A stretch of DNA of 63,062 nucleotides from Ktedonobacterales bacterium (GCA_027451525.1 DAIDJF010000028.1:1-63062); one strand, 5' to 3'. Positions 29,233-38,826 are shown, counted from the first letter of the stretch. The notes: generated from the sequence alone by a model not told the origin. A program made the numbers and translations.

Positions 29233-29341
29233 AACCCCATATGTGTTATTCTGAAATCTGGATAACCATAATGATACATTTTGAAATGGTAAAGTGAACA
29301 ATCGAGCCGAAGACAGTAATAGAAGGGTCTAGCAATCTCGC

Positions 29342-31189
29342 ATGGAAATTCCTCCAAAAGATAACCGCGAAACAACAAAATCCAGTGTGCGTGGTTCTAC
29401 ACGTAAAGCTACGAAAAAACGTCATGCTCTTGTACGTTATGGTATTCCAGGAACGCTGGTAGCAATTGGTCTGGTATTACTGGCGATTGCGCTTGTGCGC
29501 CTGTTCAACGGCTCGACGGGGAGTGTTACGCAAGAAAAGCCAATTAGTGCGATTTTGACGATGGCAAGTCAGCATCAGTTAAAAGCGGTGACGATTAATG
29601 GTAACGATGTGCTGGCGACGGGTCTCAAAGGGCAGCAGTATCATGCGCTTAAAGAGACAGGCATGTCTATGACTGATACGCTGACGCATGACGGTGTTGT
29701 GGTCAATATTGATGATGGTCAAAGTAACCAATGGGTGCAAGGTGTGGCGGATCTGTTTCTGATCTTGTTGGTAATGGGTGGCATGTTCCTGTTTATCAGG
29801 CGTAGTGGTAGTGGTGGTCAGGCGATGTCTTTTGCGCGTTCAAAGGCCAAACGTTTTAACGAGTCGCATCCCGCGATTCTTTTTAAGGATGTGGCGGGTG
29901 TTGAAGAGGCAAAGATTGAACTGCAAGAGATCGTGGAATTTCTCAAGCATCCTGAGCGTTTTACCGCGATGGGTGCGCGCACACCAAAGGGAGTGTTGCT
30001 GGTTGGTGCGCCTGGAACAGGGAAAACGCTGATTTCGCGCGCTGTTGCTGGTGAGGCGGGTGTACCATTCTATAGCATTAGCGGTTCAGAATTTGTTGAG
30101 ATGTTCGTCGGTGTGGGTGCGGCCCGTGTGCGTGATCTGTTCCGCGAGGCGAAAGAACATGCGCCGTGCATCATCTTCATTGATGAGATTGATGCCGTTG
30201 GGCGTCAGCGTTCCAACTCTGGTATGGGTGGTGGGAGCGATGAGCGTGAGCAGACCTTAAACCAGTTACTTGTCGAGATGGATGGTTTTGATAAGCAGAC
30301 GAATATTGTGATCATCGCCGCTACCAACCGCCCCGATGTACTCGATCAAGCCCTGTTGCGCCCTGGACGCTTTGATCGCCGTGTCATGTTAGACAAACCG
30401 GATATTCGTGGGCGTCTGGCTATCCTTGAGGTGCATGCGAAAGACAAGCCTTTGGCGGATGATGTTTCGCTCAACGAACTGGCGCGTCAGACGGCTGGTT
30501 TTTCTGGGGCGGACCTTGCGAATCTGCTGAATGAGGCTGCGTTGTTGGCGGCACGTAATGGGCAGAGCAGTATTTGTAAGCCAGAGTTGGAAGAGTCCAT
30601 TCTGCGTGTAATGGCGGGTCCAGAGCGCAAGAGTCGCCTGATTACCGATGCTGAAAAAGCGATTATCGCGTATCATGAGGTAGGACATGCCATTGTGATG
30701 CGCTCTATCCCAGGTGCTGATCCTGTGCAGAAAGTGTCGGCAATTGCGCGTGGTATGGCATTGGGTATTACCGTGCAGGCTCCCGCTGAGGACCGCTATC
30801 TGATACGCCGCTCAGAGTTGTTGGCGAAGATGGCGGGTGCAATGGGTGGACGTGCCGCAGAAGAACTGATCTTTGGCGATATCACGACCGGAGCCAGTCA
30901 GGATATCGAATATGTCTCTACTATTGCGCGTCGTATGGTCTGTGAGTTTGGCATGAGTCCGTTAGGCTTGCTAGCATTGAAGTCCGACTCCGAGAGCACT
31001 ACCTCAATTAGCGGTGAAACTGCTGCCAAGATTGATCGTGAGATCTCGGCATTAGTCGAACAGGCATACGCGACCGCGTTGAACATCCTGCGCGAGAAGA
31101 AAGACCGTCTGGTCGTAATCGCTGAGCACCTGATGCTGGTCGAGACGATTGACGGAACGGAATTAGACGAGATATTGTTTGCAGCATGA
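29342..31189 (+). CDS. ftsH: ATP-dependent zinc metalloprotease FtsH
   Basis: Membrane AAA+ protease that degrades misfolded and regulatory proteins. The 615 residues hold two membrane helices (about 35-53 and 135-153), Walker A GAPGTGKT (222-229), Walker B IIFIDE (277-282), the second region of homology [20 protein letters not shown], the zinc site HEVGH (445-449), and the third ligand near D521 (TTGASQDIE). All catalytic residues are intact, and the length is normal. Its last base triplet overlaps the next gene by 4 bp (ATGA). Position after an OFA/formate module is probably coincidental. Confidence 0.97.
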   Translation: MEIPPKDNRETTKSSVRGSTRKATKKRHALVRYGIPGTLVAIGLVLLAIALVRLFNGSTGSVTQEKPISAILTMASQHQLKAVTINGNDVLATGLKGQQYHALKETGMSMTDTLTHDGVVVNIDDGQSNQWVQGVADLFLILLVMGGMFLFIRRSGSGGQAMSFARSKAKRFNESHPAILFKDVAGVEEAKIELQEIVEFLKHPERFTAMGARTPKGVLLVGAPGTGKTLISRAVAGEAGVPFYSISGSEFVEMFVGVGAARVRDLFREAKEHAPCIIFIDEIDAVGRQRSNSGMGGGSDEREQTLNQLLVEMDGFDKQTNIVIIAATNRPDVLDQALLRPGRFDRRVMLDKPDIRGRLAILEVHAKDKPLADDVSLNELARQTAGFSGADLANLLNEAALLAARNGQSSICKPELEESILRVMAGPERKSRLITDAEKAIIAYHEVGHAIVMRSIPGADPVQKVSAIARGMALGITVQAPAEDRYLIRRSELLAKMAGAMGGRAAEELIFGDITTGASQDIEYVSTIARRMVCEFGMSPLGLLALKSDSESTTSISGETAAKIDREISALVEQAYATALNILREKKDRLVVIAEHLMLVETIDGTELDEILFAA

Positions 31190-31767
31190 CACGCACATTC
31201 ATTGCGCTTGAAATGAATAGTGGTTTGCAGCGACACCTGGATGGAGTAATCCGTCAGGTGTCGCAGATTCTGCCCGAACTGCGTTGGGTAGATGCCTATG
31301 GCATTCACCTCACGCTGGCATTCCTCGGCGAATTGGACGATGAGCAACTTAGCTCTGCCCACGAAGCAGTATCTGAGGTAGTGCAGTCGGCCCAAGTGTT
31401 TCGTTATCGTCTCACACAACTTGGCATGTTTGGCTCACCAAGACAGCCACGTGTGATCTGGATGGGCATTGAAGAGCCAACGGGCATGTTACAGTCTGTC
31501 CATCGAGTCCTTAATCGCGCACTGCAACAGCGTGGCTTTGAGGTAGATAGCCGTCCCTTCTCCCCTCATTTGACGCTTGCGCGGGTGAAAGCTCCGCTCA
31601 CCGCTGAAGGGCAGCAGCAATTACAACACCTGCTCTCTGGTCAGTTATCCTCGCGGCTTGCGTCCGAAATGTATCCGGCTCGTTCTCTCGATGTAATCAA
31701 AAGTGAACTCTCGCGTGCGGGAGCACGCTATACCGTGTTGCGGCAATATCCATTACAGGCAAAATAA
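31186..31767 (+). CDS. thpR: RNA 2',3'-cyclic phosphodiesterase (2H phosphoesterase)
   Basis: A 193-residue 2H-family enzyme hydrolysing cyclic phosphates at RNA ends. The two HxTx motifs are visible: GIHLTLAF and FSPHLTLARVK, about 85 residues apart as expected. The family was long annotated as 2'-5' RNA ligase LigT. It is translationally coupled to ftsH by a 4-bp overlap, an association I have no mechanistic explanation for. Confidence 0.92.
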   Translation: MTRTFIALEMNSGLQRHLDGVIRQVSQILPELRWVDAYGIHLTLAFLGELDDEQLSSAHEAVSEVVQSAQVFRYRLTQLGMFGSPRQPRVIWMGIEEPTGMLQSVHRVLNRALQQRGFEVDSRPFSPHLTLARVKAPLTAEGQQQLQHLLSGQLSSRLASEMYPARSLDVIKSELSRAGARYTVLRQYPLQAK

Positions 31768-31772
31768 TCCAT

Positions 31773-31824
31773 ATTACAAAAAATCAGGTGTTGCGTTCTG
31801 GTGCAACACCTGATTTTTTGTAAT
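31773..31824. terminator. Bidirectional hairpin terminator between convergent genes
   Basis: Arms at 31773-31794 and 31803-31824 are perfect 22-base inverted complements around an 8-nt loop. The stem includes an A6 and T6 run, so it can terminate thpR transcripts and those of the ABC permease on the other strand. Confidence 0.92.
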
Positions 31825-31833
31825 GGGTAGCGA

Positions 31834-32793
31834 TTAGCCTTTGACGCCACCAATCGTGAGGCCGGACTGGAAGAAGCGTTGTGCGAAGAGGAAGGCCAGC
31901 ATCAGCGGTAGCGAGATGATAACGGAGGAAGCGGCAAAGTAGCCCCAGGGTGTAGTGTAGGTACTTTGTAAGCCATAGAGTCCGAGAATAAAGGTCAGGT
32001 TGCTATTGGTTGAGTTGGCATTGAGTACAAAGCTGGCGAGGGCGTACTCGTTCCACCCGCCAACGAACATAAAGAGAGCCGAGGCAGCCAGGGCGGGAGA
32101 GGCTAGTGGCAATGTCACCTGTAAAAACGCCTGCGTATGGCTGGCTCCGTCAATCATTGCCGCCTGCTCAAGTTCCACTGGCAGTGTGTCAAAGTAGCCC
32201 TTGATGTTCCAGCAACCGAAGACGATGTTGCCTGCGGCGTAGATAAACGCCAATCCTACGAGGGGAGCGGTGTTGAGCAGGTCGAGATAGCTGAGCAAAT
32301 AGTAGTATGCGGTGATGGCAAGGAGACCAGGAAAGGCTTGCAAAGCGAGCAGCAGGTTCAGGCTGACCTCGCGTCCCTTGAAGCGGAAACGGGAGAGGGC
32401 ATAGGCTCCTGTCATTGAGAAGATGACGCCGATGAGCGTTGCCAGACCACAGACAAAGACCGTGTTAAAGAACCAGTTAATTACTGGGAGCTTGGTAAAG
32501 GCGTAGACGTAGTTATCGAGCGTAATCGGGTTCGGGAGGAGTTGTAGGGTTGTGGTATACAGTGACTGTGTACCATTCAGTGATGCTTGAATCACGTAGT
32601 AAACGGGGAATAGCGCGAAGAGCGTCATTATAACCAGGAACAAGTAGATCAGAGCCTGTGAAAGGCCGGACGCGAAACGCCGTCGTAAAATGGTGGTACG
32701 TGTATTTGTCCGTCTGGCACTGCGCGAACGCGCTGCTGTACCGGTGGCCGGAATGATTTCCGAGCTTGCGAGTGGCTTGTGGATTTCGCTCAT
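31834..32793 (-). CDS. ABC sugar permease, MalG-type
   Basis: A 319-residue inner-membrane permease for the carbohydrate-uptake-1 family. It has six helices after a basic N-terminus and the EAA loop ELEQAAMIDGASHTQAFLQVTLPLA that docks the ATPase. It starts with ATGA overlap on the upstream MalF-type gene and GGAGGG as its ribosome site. It pairs with the MalF-type permease and the lipoprotein to import a maltose-like sugar. No ATPase gene lies nearby, so a shared MsmX-type ATPase must be supplied elsewhere. Confidence 0.93.
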   Translation of the reverse strand: MSEIHKPLASSEIIPATGTAARSRSARRTNTRTTILRRRFASGLSQALIYLFLVIMTLFALFPVYYVIQASLNGTQSLYTTTLQLLPNPITLDNYVYAFTKLPVINWFFNTVFVCGLATLIGVIFSMTGAYALSRFRFKGREVSLNLLLALQAFPGLLAITAYYYLLSYLDLLNTAPLVGLAFIYAAGNIVFGCWNIKGYFDTLPVELEQAAMIDGASHTQAFLQVTLPLASPALAASALFMFVGGWNEYALASFVLNANSTNSNLTFILGLYGLQSTYTTPWGYFAASSVIISLPLMLAFLFAQRFFQSGLTIGGVKG

Positions 32794-33713
32794 GCTAATC
32801 CCTCCTTATTCCTCTTTGGACCAAGTGAGCGGGCCATGAAGGTAATTGCGCCCAGAATAACAAACATGGTAATGGCGAAGGAGGCAATCTGCCCATAGTG
32901 GATGTTGGCGACACCGCCATTTAAGACCTGATTGTACATGTAGACCATCACAAAGGTCGTTGCGCCGGGTTTATCGGCGTTCGTAATTGGTCCTCCTGCG
33001 GTAATCAGAAAGACCGTGTTAAACATCTGGAAGGTAGTAATCGCGCTCAAAATGGCGGCGGGAGTGATCGCTGGACGCAGGAGAGGTAACATCACATTGA
33101 TAAAACGTTGCCAGCCATTCGCGCCATCAACGCTTGCCGCCTCTGTGAGTTCTGTTGGAATACTCTGGAGCGCACCGAGAATAACGACAGTAAAGAACGG
33201 ATAGGAGAGCCAGACGTTCACCAACACAACGGCGAAGAAGGCCCAGACTGGATTGGAGAGCCAGGGAATATTAAACTTCTGGCCGAAGAAGACACGTGCG
33301 ATCTGGTTGATGGGGCCAAAGTTCTCGTTCAGGAGGAATTTCCAAATCAGGGCTGTGATTGCCGAGGGAGCGGCCCAGGGCACGAGCAGCACGACGCGCC
33401 AGAATGCCAGCCCCTTTACCTTTGGATTGTTCAATACCAGGGCGGTAATCAGTCCTATGATGAGGAAAAGGGCTACGCAGGCAATGACATAGAGAATGGT
33501 CAGACCCAGAACGTAGTACAGGTCACTCCCCGTGTTGAAGATCAGATCGAAATAGTTTTTCAGGCCGATGAAGCCGTAAGAGTCATTAAATTCTGTGTTG
33601 TTGGTGAAAGAGAGGAATAACGTGTAGAGAATGGGCGTTAGGTTGATGATTGCAATCGTAAGAATCATCGGTAGCAGGTAAAAAAAGATGGTCCTGCGTT
33701 TAACGGTGAGCAT
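32790..33713 (-). CDS. ABC sugar permease, MalF-type
   Basis: A 307-residue permease partner of the MalG-type subunit. It has six predicted helices, starting at YLLPMILTIAIINLTPILY, and the EAA loop ELTEAASVDGANGWQRFINVMLPLL. It is shorter than enteric MalF because it lacks the large periplasmic loop, as is usual outside Proteobacteria. AAGGAG lies ten bases before the ATG. It lies 116 bp downstream of the binding-protein gene and overlaps the MalG-type gene by 4 bp. Confidence 0.93.
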   Translation of the reverse strand: MLTVKRRTIFFYLLPMILTIAIINLTPILYTLFLSFTNNTEFNDSYGFIGLKNYFDLIFNTGSDLYYVLGLTILYVIACVALFLIIGLITALVLNNPKVKGLAFWRVVLLVPWAAPSAITALIWKFLLNENFGPINQIARVFFGQKFNIPWLSNPVWAFFAVVLVNVWLSYPFFTVVILGALQSIPTELTEAASVDGANGWQRFINVMLPLLRPAITPAAILSAITTFQMFNTVFLITAGGPITNADKPGATTFVMVYMYNQVLNGGVANIHYGQIASFAITMFVILGAITFMARSLGPKRNKEGLA

Positions 33714-33829
33714 GAGTTCACATCTCCTTTTCAGTAAAAATAAGGGTGGAGAGCCTTACATCGGCTTCCACCCCTGCGTCTCTCCCTTGTTGAAGCCTTG
33801 AAGCCACAAGGGAGAGTAAGATTGAGATG

Positions 33830-35095
33830 CTATGATTGGACGCTCTGTACGCCCTTTTGTGCGGCCGCTTGCGCAGCGGTAAGTGCGGCAGAGGGTGACT
33901 GGTTACCTGACCAGATAGCAGTTAATGCATTGGCAACAGGTGTCCACAAGGCCGACATGTAGGGGGTGTTGGGCAGTGGAACGCCGACCGCAGCCTGGGC
34001 AGCATAACCTGCAATGGCGTTGTTCGAGGTCACTGCGCTATCCTGAGAAGCTGCTAGATTGGCCGGAATCTCGCCCGTCTGCTGGATCATCTGGAGTTGG
34101 TTTTCTTTGTTGGTGTAGAATTTCATGATGTCGGCAACGGTTGCCAGCACACCACGCTGCTGCGCATTGCTGGTGGCCCAGAGTGATTTGACGCCAACAA
34201 ATGGGCTGGCAGGCTGGTTGGTTGAGGCGACAACTGGCAGTTTTGCGAAACCGACATCAATGCCAGCCTTGGTTGCATAGTTTGCATATGACCAGGGACC
34301 GTCAATGATTGCCGCTGCTTTGCCCTCGGTGAAGAGTGAGGAGGCGGTTGTGCCATCAAGCGTCTTGGGCAGGTATGGGCGGAACGAAGCAATGAAGTTT
34401 CCTGCGGCAGTGGCTTGTGGCGTATTCAGGCCAACTGTGCCATCAGCCTTGACGTAGAACGCACCAAAGCCGTAGAACCAACCCGCGTTGTAGTAGGCAT
34501 CCGTCGTGGGCCATACAACACCGTAGCTACCGGGGTGTGCTTTAGCATAGCTCTGCTCAAACGCAAGCATCTGATCGGTCGTTGTTGGGAGATCGCTGGC
34601 ATTGACCAGTTTCTTGTTGTACATCATCGTGACAGCCTCAACGGTTTCGGGCACACCATAGACATGGCCGTTGAAGGTCACTGCCTGCGCAGCCGCTGGA
34701 CTGTAGGTAGAGGTGGTATAGCTCTGGCTCAGGTACTGATCCATTGGAACAACGCTATGGCTATCAACCATTTCACCGAGCGAGTCATCTACCCAGGCAA
34801 CAATGTCTGGACCGTTGCCCGCTTTGATCGCGGTAATAGATTTCTGAATCAGGTTGCTTTGCTGCTGGACAAGTTTAATTGTCACATTGGGATGTAGCTT
34901 GTGATAGGCATCAAAGATAGCCTGCTTCGGAGCAAGGTAGCTGCCTGCCCAACCGTGCCAGATGGTAATCGTAACAGGTGCGTTGGACGATCCACCAGAA
35001 TTGCTGCTTGTTGTCGTTGAGCCACAAGCGGCTAGCAACATCGCGCTCAAAATGGTGAGCGGCAACAGGAATTTAAGAATGCGCTTGAATGACAT
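33830..35095 (-). CDS. Maltose-type ABC substrate-binding lipoprotein
   Basis: An extracellular solute-binding protein of family 1, 421 residues from the chosen start. The signal peptide MSFKRILKFLLPLTILSAM is followed by a lipobox LLAAC, whose Cys would carry the membrane anchor. TITIWHGWAG marks the domain start. A Ser/Gly-rich linker follows the Cys. I choose the ATG at 35095, with GGAGG eight bases upstream, over the ATG at 35110. It is first in the MalEFG-type transport operon and highly expressed members of this class are common. Substrate is probably a maltodextrin because an amylase is encoded nearby. Confidence 0.92.
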   Translation of the reverse strand: MSFKRILKFLLPLTILSAMLLAACGSTTTSSNSGGSSNAPVTITIWHGWAGSYLAPKQAIFDAYHKLHPNVTIKLVQQQSNLIQKSITAIKAGNGPDIVAWVDDSLGEMVDSHSVVPMDQYLSQSYTTSTYSPAAAQAVTFNGHVYGVPETVEAVTMMYNKKLVNASDLPTTTDQMLAFEQSYAKAHPGSYGVVWPTTDAYYNAGWFYGFGAFYVKADGTVGLNTPQATAAGNFIASFRPYLPKTLDGTTASSLFTEGKAAAIIDGPWSYANYATKAGIDVGFAKLPVVASTNQPASPFVGVKSLWATSNAQQRGVLATVADIMKFYTNKENQLQMIQQTGEIPANLAASQDSAVTSNNAIAGYAAQAAVGVPLPNTPYMSALWTPVANALTAIWSGNQSPSAALTAAQAAAQKGVQSVQS

Positions 35096-35125
35096 GACCA
35101 GATCCTCCATGGTCGGAAAATACAG

Positions 35126-35142
35126 GGAATACGGAGTATTCC
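35126..35142. promoter_or_regulatory. Palindromic operator-like site upstream of the binding protein
   Basis: GGAATAC, spacer GGA, GTATTCC is a perfect 7-base inverted repeat 31 bp before the start of the binding-protein gene. It sits where a repressor or transcription-blocking regulator could act. The rest of 35143-35452 has no gene and no clear promoter I can defend. Confidence 0.5.
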
Positions 35143-35452
35143 TTAATTTCTACGTACTGTAACAGCACAAGAAATGTGTTCGCACACGCCTGGTGCGTAC
35201 ACTGATCGCGTGTAGAGAGATGCTGTCTATGCGGAGCCTACCCGCGTGAAGATAGAAAAGATAGCGTCTGTGTTGCGTGTAATGTTGTGGCAAGCACCAC
35301 ACATGATGCCTGTAGATGATTCTTCAAGAGGCCGCTTTCTCCTCTCGGTGCAGCGTTGCACCTGCTATCCGATACTCAATTGACGAACATGGCAACCCTT
35401 TTGTAAAAAGTGCGCGCAAATCCTTTTGTGTCATCGGTGCCGTAACATATCG

Positions 35453-35938
35453 TCAGTCTGTCGTACGTTCCTTGTATTCCTCGGACATGCTGAGATACGT
35501 TTCGATGTTACGACTGATAGTTTGTAAATATCCTAATAAAACTTGAAGATCGGCACTGTTAACTACGCTTATCAAGTGGCTGGTCAGCGTGTTATGTTGC
35601 GCGCTCACCGTGTCGCGCAGTTGCTGACCTTCTGCTGTAAGTGTGATAAGCATGACGCGGCGGTCGCGTACATCGGCAGTGCGTGTAACCAGATTGAGCC
35701 GTTCCAGGCGATCCACAATGCCAGTGATATTGCTTTTATCCGTAAACAAGACCCGGCTGAGATCAACCATTGAACGCCCTTGATGAGCATCAAGGTGCTG
35801 CAATGCCCAAAACTGGCGCATGCTCAATCCATAGTCTGCGAAGAACCGTCGATCACAGTCATCGAGTAAAATAAATGTTTTCGTTAACATTTGATAAACA
35901 TCTTGCTCAATGCCTGTACTCTTATCAACTGTACTCAT
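35453..35938 (-). CDS. MarR-family transcriptional regulator
   Basis: A 161-residue winged-helix repressor. DLSRVLFTDKSNITGIVDRLERLNLVTRTADVRDRRVMLITLTAEG covers the recognition helix and wing with the conserved DxRxR. RBS GAGG precedes the ATG at 35938. A near-perfect palindrome overlaps its own promoter (35989-36024), so autorepression is likely. It lies between the amylase and the sugar-ABC operon, same strand; whether it controls them is untested. MarR proteins usually sense small aromatic or oxidising ligands, less often sugars. Confidence 0.93.
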   Translation of the reverse strand: MSTVDKSTGIEQDVYQMLTKTFILLDDCDRRFFADYGLSMRQFWALQHLDAHQGRSMVDLSRVLFTDKSNITGIVDRLERLNLVTRTADVRDRRVMLITLTAEGQQLRDTVSAQHNTLTSHLISVVNSADLQVLLGYLQTISRNIETYLSMSEEYKERTTD

Positions 35939-35988
35939 GCTATGCGCCTCTTTGCTATCGTAGTCATGTAGCGGTTTCGCTATATATT

Positions 35989-36024
35989 AGTATAGGCTAA
36001 AACTGTTGATTTGTCAACAGTTTT
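35989..36024 (-). promoter_or_regulatory. marR promoter overlapped by its probable operator
   Basis: On the minus strand TTGACA (36017-36012) and TATACT (35994-35989) are 17 bases apart, close to consensus. The palindrome AAAACTGTTGA (35999-36009) and TCAACAGTTTT (36014-36024), with a 4-base spacer, covers the -35 box. This layout fits repression of marR by its own product. Confidence 0.85.
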
Positions 36025-36101
36025 ATTGACCACTTTTGTCACAGTGCTATCACATGCTTGTATTGATACTCGCATACTATACGTTCTTTCGTTACGGTAC
36101 T

Positions 36102-38006
36102 TCACACCAGTTGGCTACTTGTGATATGTAAAAGCAATCCATCCAGCGCGGCAAGATGGAACTCGATTTCTCCTTGTACGCTCTCCCTATATTCGCTTTC
36201 AACAGGTAAGAGATGCCGGAGTATGTCTCCATGCATGAGACGGATGCCTTGATTGTGCAAAATTTGGGACAGTGCAATACGCACCTGAACTGCCTCTTCA
36301 TTGTTGTTGAGTACAACCAACACTGCTTGCGTTTCTAGAATACGCAAATATGCCCCCACCTGACGTGCTATTTCCGCTGACCCCTGCACAATCTGCACAG
36401 GAATGGGCAGAAATTGTCCCGAACGGAGGGCGGGATAGGTCTGGCGCAGTTTGAGCAGGTGGCGATAATGAGCGAGCAAGTGTGTATCTTGGCGTTCGTC
36501 CCAGAACATAGGTGCGCGTGCATATGCATTCTCTTTATGGGCATCACTGTATTGCGAGAGTCCGACTTCAGTTCCATAGTAGATAATAGGAGTGCCGTCT
36601 AAGGTGAGATGGCACGTTGCTGCCAGTTTTAGGCGGCGGTGATCTTCTTCTGCCAGCCATAAGAAGCGATGCATGTCATGATTGTCGAGCAATGTAGCGC
36701 GTGCCATGTTCGTGGGCAAGTGGTGCTGTCGCGCCTCAAGGACGGTCAGGAGGTCTTGCAGAGGGCGTTGCCGTGCCGCAAAGACCGCGCGTAGTTGTTC
36801 AGCCAATGGAAAATCCATAAAGGCGTCAACACGTCCCGCGTAGTCTACAATATGCTGCATGGGGGCTGTGATCTCGCCGAGTGTCAGTGCTTCGGGTACG
36901 TGTGTTTTGACCACTGTCTGTAAGCCTGTCCAGAATGCGTGTGTAGGTCCTGGCACATAATCGAGGCGTAGCGCATCTGCCCCGAAATCTTGCAACCAGT
37001 AGAGAGCGGTGTCAAAGAGATAGCGTTGCACGTTGGGATTTTCGGTCAGCAGTTCAGGCATGTTGGCGACCATCGCGTAGCTTCTATAGCCATGCGCATA
37101 GGCATCGCTGAAAGCATACCAGTCATATGTGGCGCTCTCCTGGTCCTGTTGTGCTGCCTTAAAAGCGGGATGCTCGTCGGAAGTATGGTTTGCCACAAAA
37201 TCGAGCATGATGCGCATTCCGCGTTCATGGGCCAGCCGAATGAGTTCACGCAATGTCTCGTTCGTGCCATAGCGTTGCGCGACGGTGTGGTAGTCGGAGG
37301 CATTATAGCCGTGATGCGTAGGGCTTTCAAACAAAGGTGAGAGCCAGAGGCAGGTAATACCCAGCGACTCTAAATAGTCGAGTTTCTCGATTATGCCGCG
37401 TAATGTTCCCCCAAAGAAGCCCGTGATGGGAGCCGCATCGTGTTCCAACAGCGGAGGCTCATCGTGGGCCGCGTTAAAGCGATCTACAAAAATCTGATAG
37501 ACGATAGCATCTTGCCACCATTTGGGTGGAGTCCAGGTATCGACATGGTAGGCATAGCTGCGTCCATGTTCTGGGGGCACAGTAATTGGGTCGGCATGAT
37601 CGGCATACCAGTGTGCTTGCGTATCGCTGAGACTCCAGGCATCAGCACAATAGCGAACCAGGGTGCCATCGTGTTGTGCGGGAAGGATGGCCCGCCAATG
37701 TCGCACTGGAAGCGCACACTCGTCATCCTGTGTGTGTTCGCCAGCCTCTGCCCAGACAACATAACCGTTCGTGGCTGTTCCGCGCTCTCCCGCTGGTGGG
37801 GTTCCATCTGTGGTGTAGTAGACAGCGACGCGCTCAATAGGCAATTGCGCCTGCGCGGAAAACAGAAGCATGACCGCTTCCCCCGGTTTGGGGTCGGCAG
37901 GAGTGATCCGACTGCCATGCGCTAATCCGTCCTCAATGGCAGCGCGTAAACGGCGTGTCTGCGCGGAAGGGTAGGGCGAGAAAAAAAAGTCAATGATTTC
38001 TGGCAT
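36102..38006 (-). CDS. GH13 alpha-amylase-family hydrolase (neopullulanase/maltogenic amylase-like)
   Basis: A glycoside hydrolase acting on alpha-1,4/1,6-glucans, 634 residues from the chosen start. It has an N-terminal beta-rich segment and the (beta/alpha)8 motifs in order: LDFVANHTSDEHP, the nucleophile in ADALRLDYVPG, the acid/base in LTLGEIT, and LLDNHDMHRF. The domain layout resembles cyclomaltodextrinase/neopullulanase. There is no signal peptide, so it probably acts on imported maltodextrin. I start at ATG 38006, with AGGAG upstream; the open frame to 38147 starts in the promoter and is unlikely. It precedes marR and the MalEFG-type genes on the same strand. Confidence 0.93.
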   Translation of the reverse strand: MPEIIDFFFSPYPSAQTRRLRAAIEDGLAHGSRITPADPKPGEAVMLLFSAQAQLPIERVAVYYTTDGTPPAGERGTATNGYVVWAEAGEHTQDDECALPVRHWRAILPAQHDGTLVRYCADAWSLSDTQAHWYADHADPITVPPEHGRSYAYHVDTWTPPKWWQDAIVYQIFVDRFNAAHDEPPLLEHDAAPITGFFGGTLRGIIEKLDYLESLGITCLWLSPLFESPTHHGYNASDYHTVAQRYGTNETLRELIRLAHERGMRIMLDFVANHTSDEHPAFKAAQQDQESATYDWYAFSDAYAHGYRSYAMVANMPELLTENPNVQRYLFDTALYWLQDFGADALRLDYVPGPTHAFWTGLQTVVKTHVPEALTLGEITAPMQHIVDYAGRVDAFMDFPLAEQLRAVFAARQRPLQDLLTVLEARQHHLPTNMARATLLDNHDMHRFLWLAEEDHRRLKLAATCHLTLDGTPIIYYGTEVGLSQYSDAHKENAYARAPMFWDERQDTHLLAHYRHLLKLRQTYPALRSGQFLPIPVQIVQGSAEIARQVGAYLRILETQAVLVVLNNNEEAVQVRIALSQILHNQGIRLMHGDILRHLLPVESEYRESVQGEIEFHLAALDGLLLHITSSQLV

Positions 38007-38118
38007 GATGTTGTGTGATCTCCTCTTCTTTGGGGAGCTATCGTCATCATTTCCAACTGTCAGGGCCTGTAAGGGTGCATAGTTGGTTGATGAATTGTTG
38101 ATGAGACTACTATAGGCT

Positions 38119-38147
38119 AGTCTACTGATATTCTGGGTGGTTGTCAA
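38119..38147 (-). promoter_or_regulatory. Candidate promoter for the GH13 gene
   Basis: On the minus strand TTGACA (38147-38142) and TAGACT (38124-38119) are 17 bases apart, about 110 bp upstream of the amylase start. The TTGACA box would be mistaken for a TTG start codon if the open reading frame were extended. Confidence 0.6.
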
Positions 38148-38254
38148 GGGAGAAAGTATGAGAGGAGTATGTGACTTCTATACACACGGTTTAGAACTCC
38201 CGTGTATGCTTTTTCCAATCTTCTTCCATCTAGCAAAAAATGCAGGTTACAGGG

Positions 38255-38284
38255 TTGACAAATGTTTGTGAGGTAGTGTATTCT
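38255..38284 (+). promoter_or_regulatory. Candidate promoter for the ilv leader and operon
   Basis: TTGACA (38255-38260) and TATTCT (38279-38284) are separated by 18 bases. It lies about 100 bp upstream of the leader ORF start at 38386. It would produce a transcript carrying the leader ORF, hairpins and the terminator before ilvB. Confidence 0.7.
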
Positions 38285-38385
38285 CAGAAACAACGAGGAA
38301 CGTCGTATGGAGTGTTCCGGCAAAGATGCTGTTTGAGCCTTCGGACCGACTAACGTAAAAGAAACACAGTATTTGGAGAAGGCAT

Positions 38386-38721
38386 ATGTTGAGCATGTAT
38401 AGTGCATCTAGACCGTCAGCAATGATCGCTGACCATGACTGCACCCAACGTATGCCATTTTTCATGTCCATGCCTGCAATGTGTATGGGTATGGCGGCTG
38501 CTACATTCAGCTTTATACTTATTAGCGAAACCGGCGTAGTAACGTCGGTTTCTTTATTTGTAGCAGCCCTTCTTGCTCTCCTTATCCTTGTAGTACTTGT
38601 AGTTCTCATTAGCCTTAGCCTCCTCCTTACGGGCCTTACCAGACTCGTAGTGCTTGAGAGTTTGGTAGGGCTAACAGTAACGCGAACGGCAAGCAAGATA
38701 CAGGCGATACGGGGAGACTAA
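38386..38721 (+). CDS. Leu/Val-rich leader peptide of the ilv operon (putative attenuator)
   Basis: A 111-codon ORF immediately upstream of the ilvB terminator, with GGAG seven bases before its ATG. Residues in the second half, VVTSVS onward for about 48 residues, contain 17 Leu, 12 Val and 2 Ile. The leucine codons are CTT (9), CTC (5), TTA, TTG and CTA, with no CTG, although CTG is common in the neighbouring genes. The first half is Met/Ala rich. It fits a leader peptide in which a ribosome stalling on Leu/Val codons controls a terminator. It is far longer than the usual 15-35 residue leaders. It could instead encode a small membrane protein. Confidence 0.7.
   Translation: MLSMYSASRPSAMIADHDCTQRMPFFMSMPAMCMGMAAATFSFILISETGVVTSVSLFVAALLALLILVVLVVLISLSLLLTGLTRLVVLESLVGLTVTRTASKIQAIRGD
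38415..38552 (+). other. Hairpins in the ilv leader
   Basis: GTCAGC (38415-38420) pairs with GCTGAC (38428-38433), bracketed by GTGCA and TGCAC. Further on, an 11-bp stem with one G-U pair, GAAACCGGCGT (38527-38537) and ACGTCGGTTTC (38542-38552), has a tetraloop and is followed by TTTATTTG. The second resembles a terminator in the middle of the leader ORF, just before the Leu/Val codons. Confidence 0.6.
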
Positions 38722-38762
38722 CGGGGGCAATGGCGCAACCCAATCCAATGAAGGTACCTGAT

Positions 38763-38795
38763 AGAGGACCTCCCGTGCGGGGGGTCCTCTTTTTT
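38763..38795 (+). terminator. Intrinsic terminator between leader peptide and ilvB
   Basis: AGAGGACCTCCC (38763-38774) pairs with GGGGGGTCCTCT (38779-38790), one G-U pair, with a tetraloop, followed by T5 and an A-free tail. It ends about 20 nt before the ilvB ribosome site. The segment ACGGGGAG near 38707-38716, at the end of the leader ORF, could pair with its 5' arm (CTCCCGT) as antiterminator, with a bulge. Confidence 0.9.
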
Positions 38796-38826
38796 ATTCG
38801 AGAATTGAGATGTACCAGGAGGAATT

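Noticed and set aside
38007..38147. N-terminal extension of the GH13 protein from TTG at 38147
   Set aside because: The TTG is part of a consensus -35 TTGACA box, and a better-placed ATG with AGGAG lies at 38006.
38247..38696. Minus-strand 149-codon open frame opposite the ilv leader
   Set aside because: It is very rich in Thr/Arg/Ser as expected of the complement of Leu/Val codons, and lacks a ribosome site; the plus-strand leader explains it.
38386..38826. T-box riboswitch for the ilv operon
   Set aside because: No T-box consensus (AGGGTGG...GCG) or specifier-loop stem is visible; the terminator is preceded by a translated leader instead.
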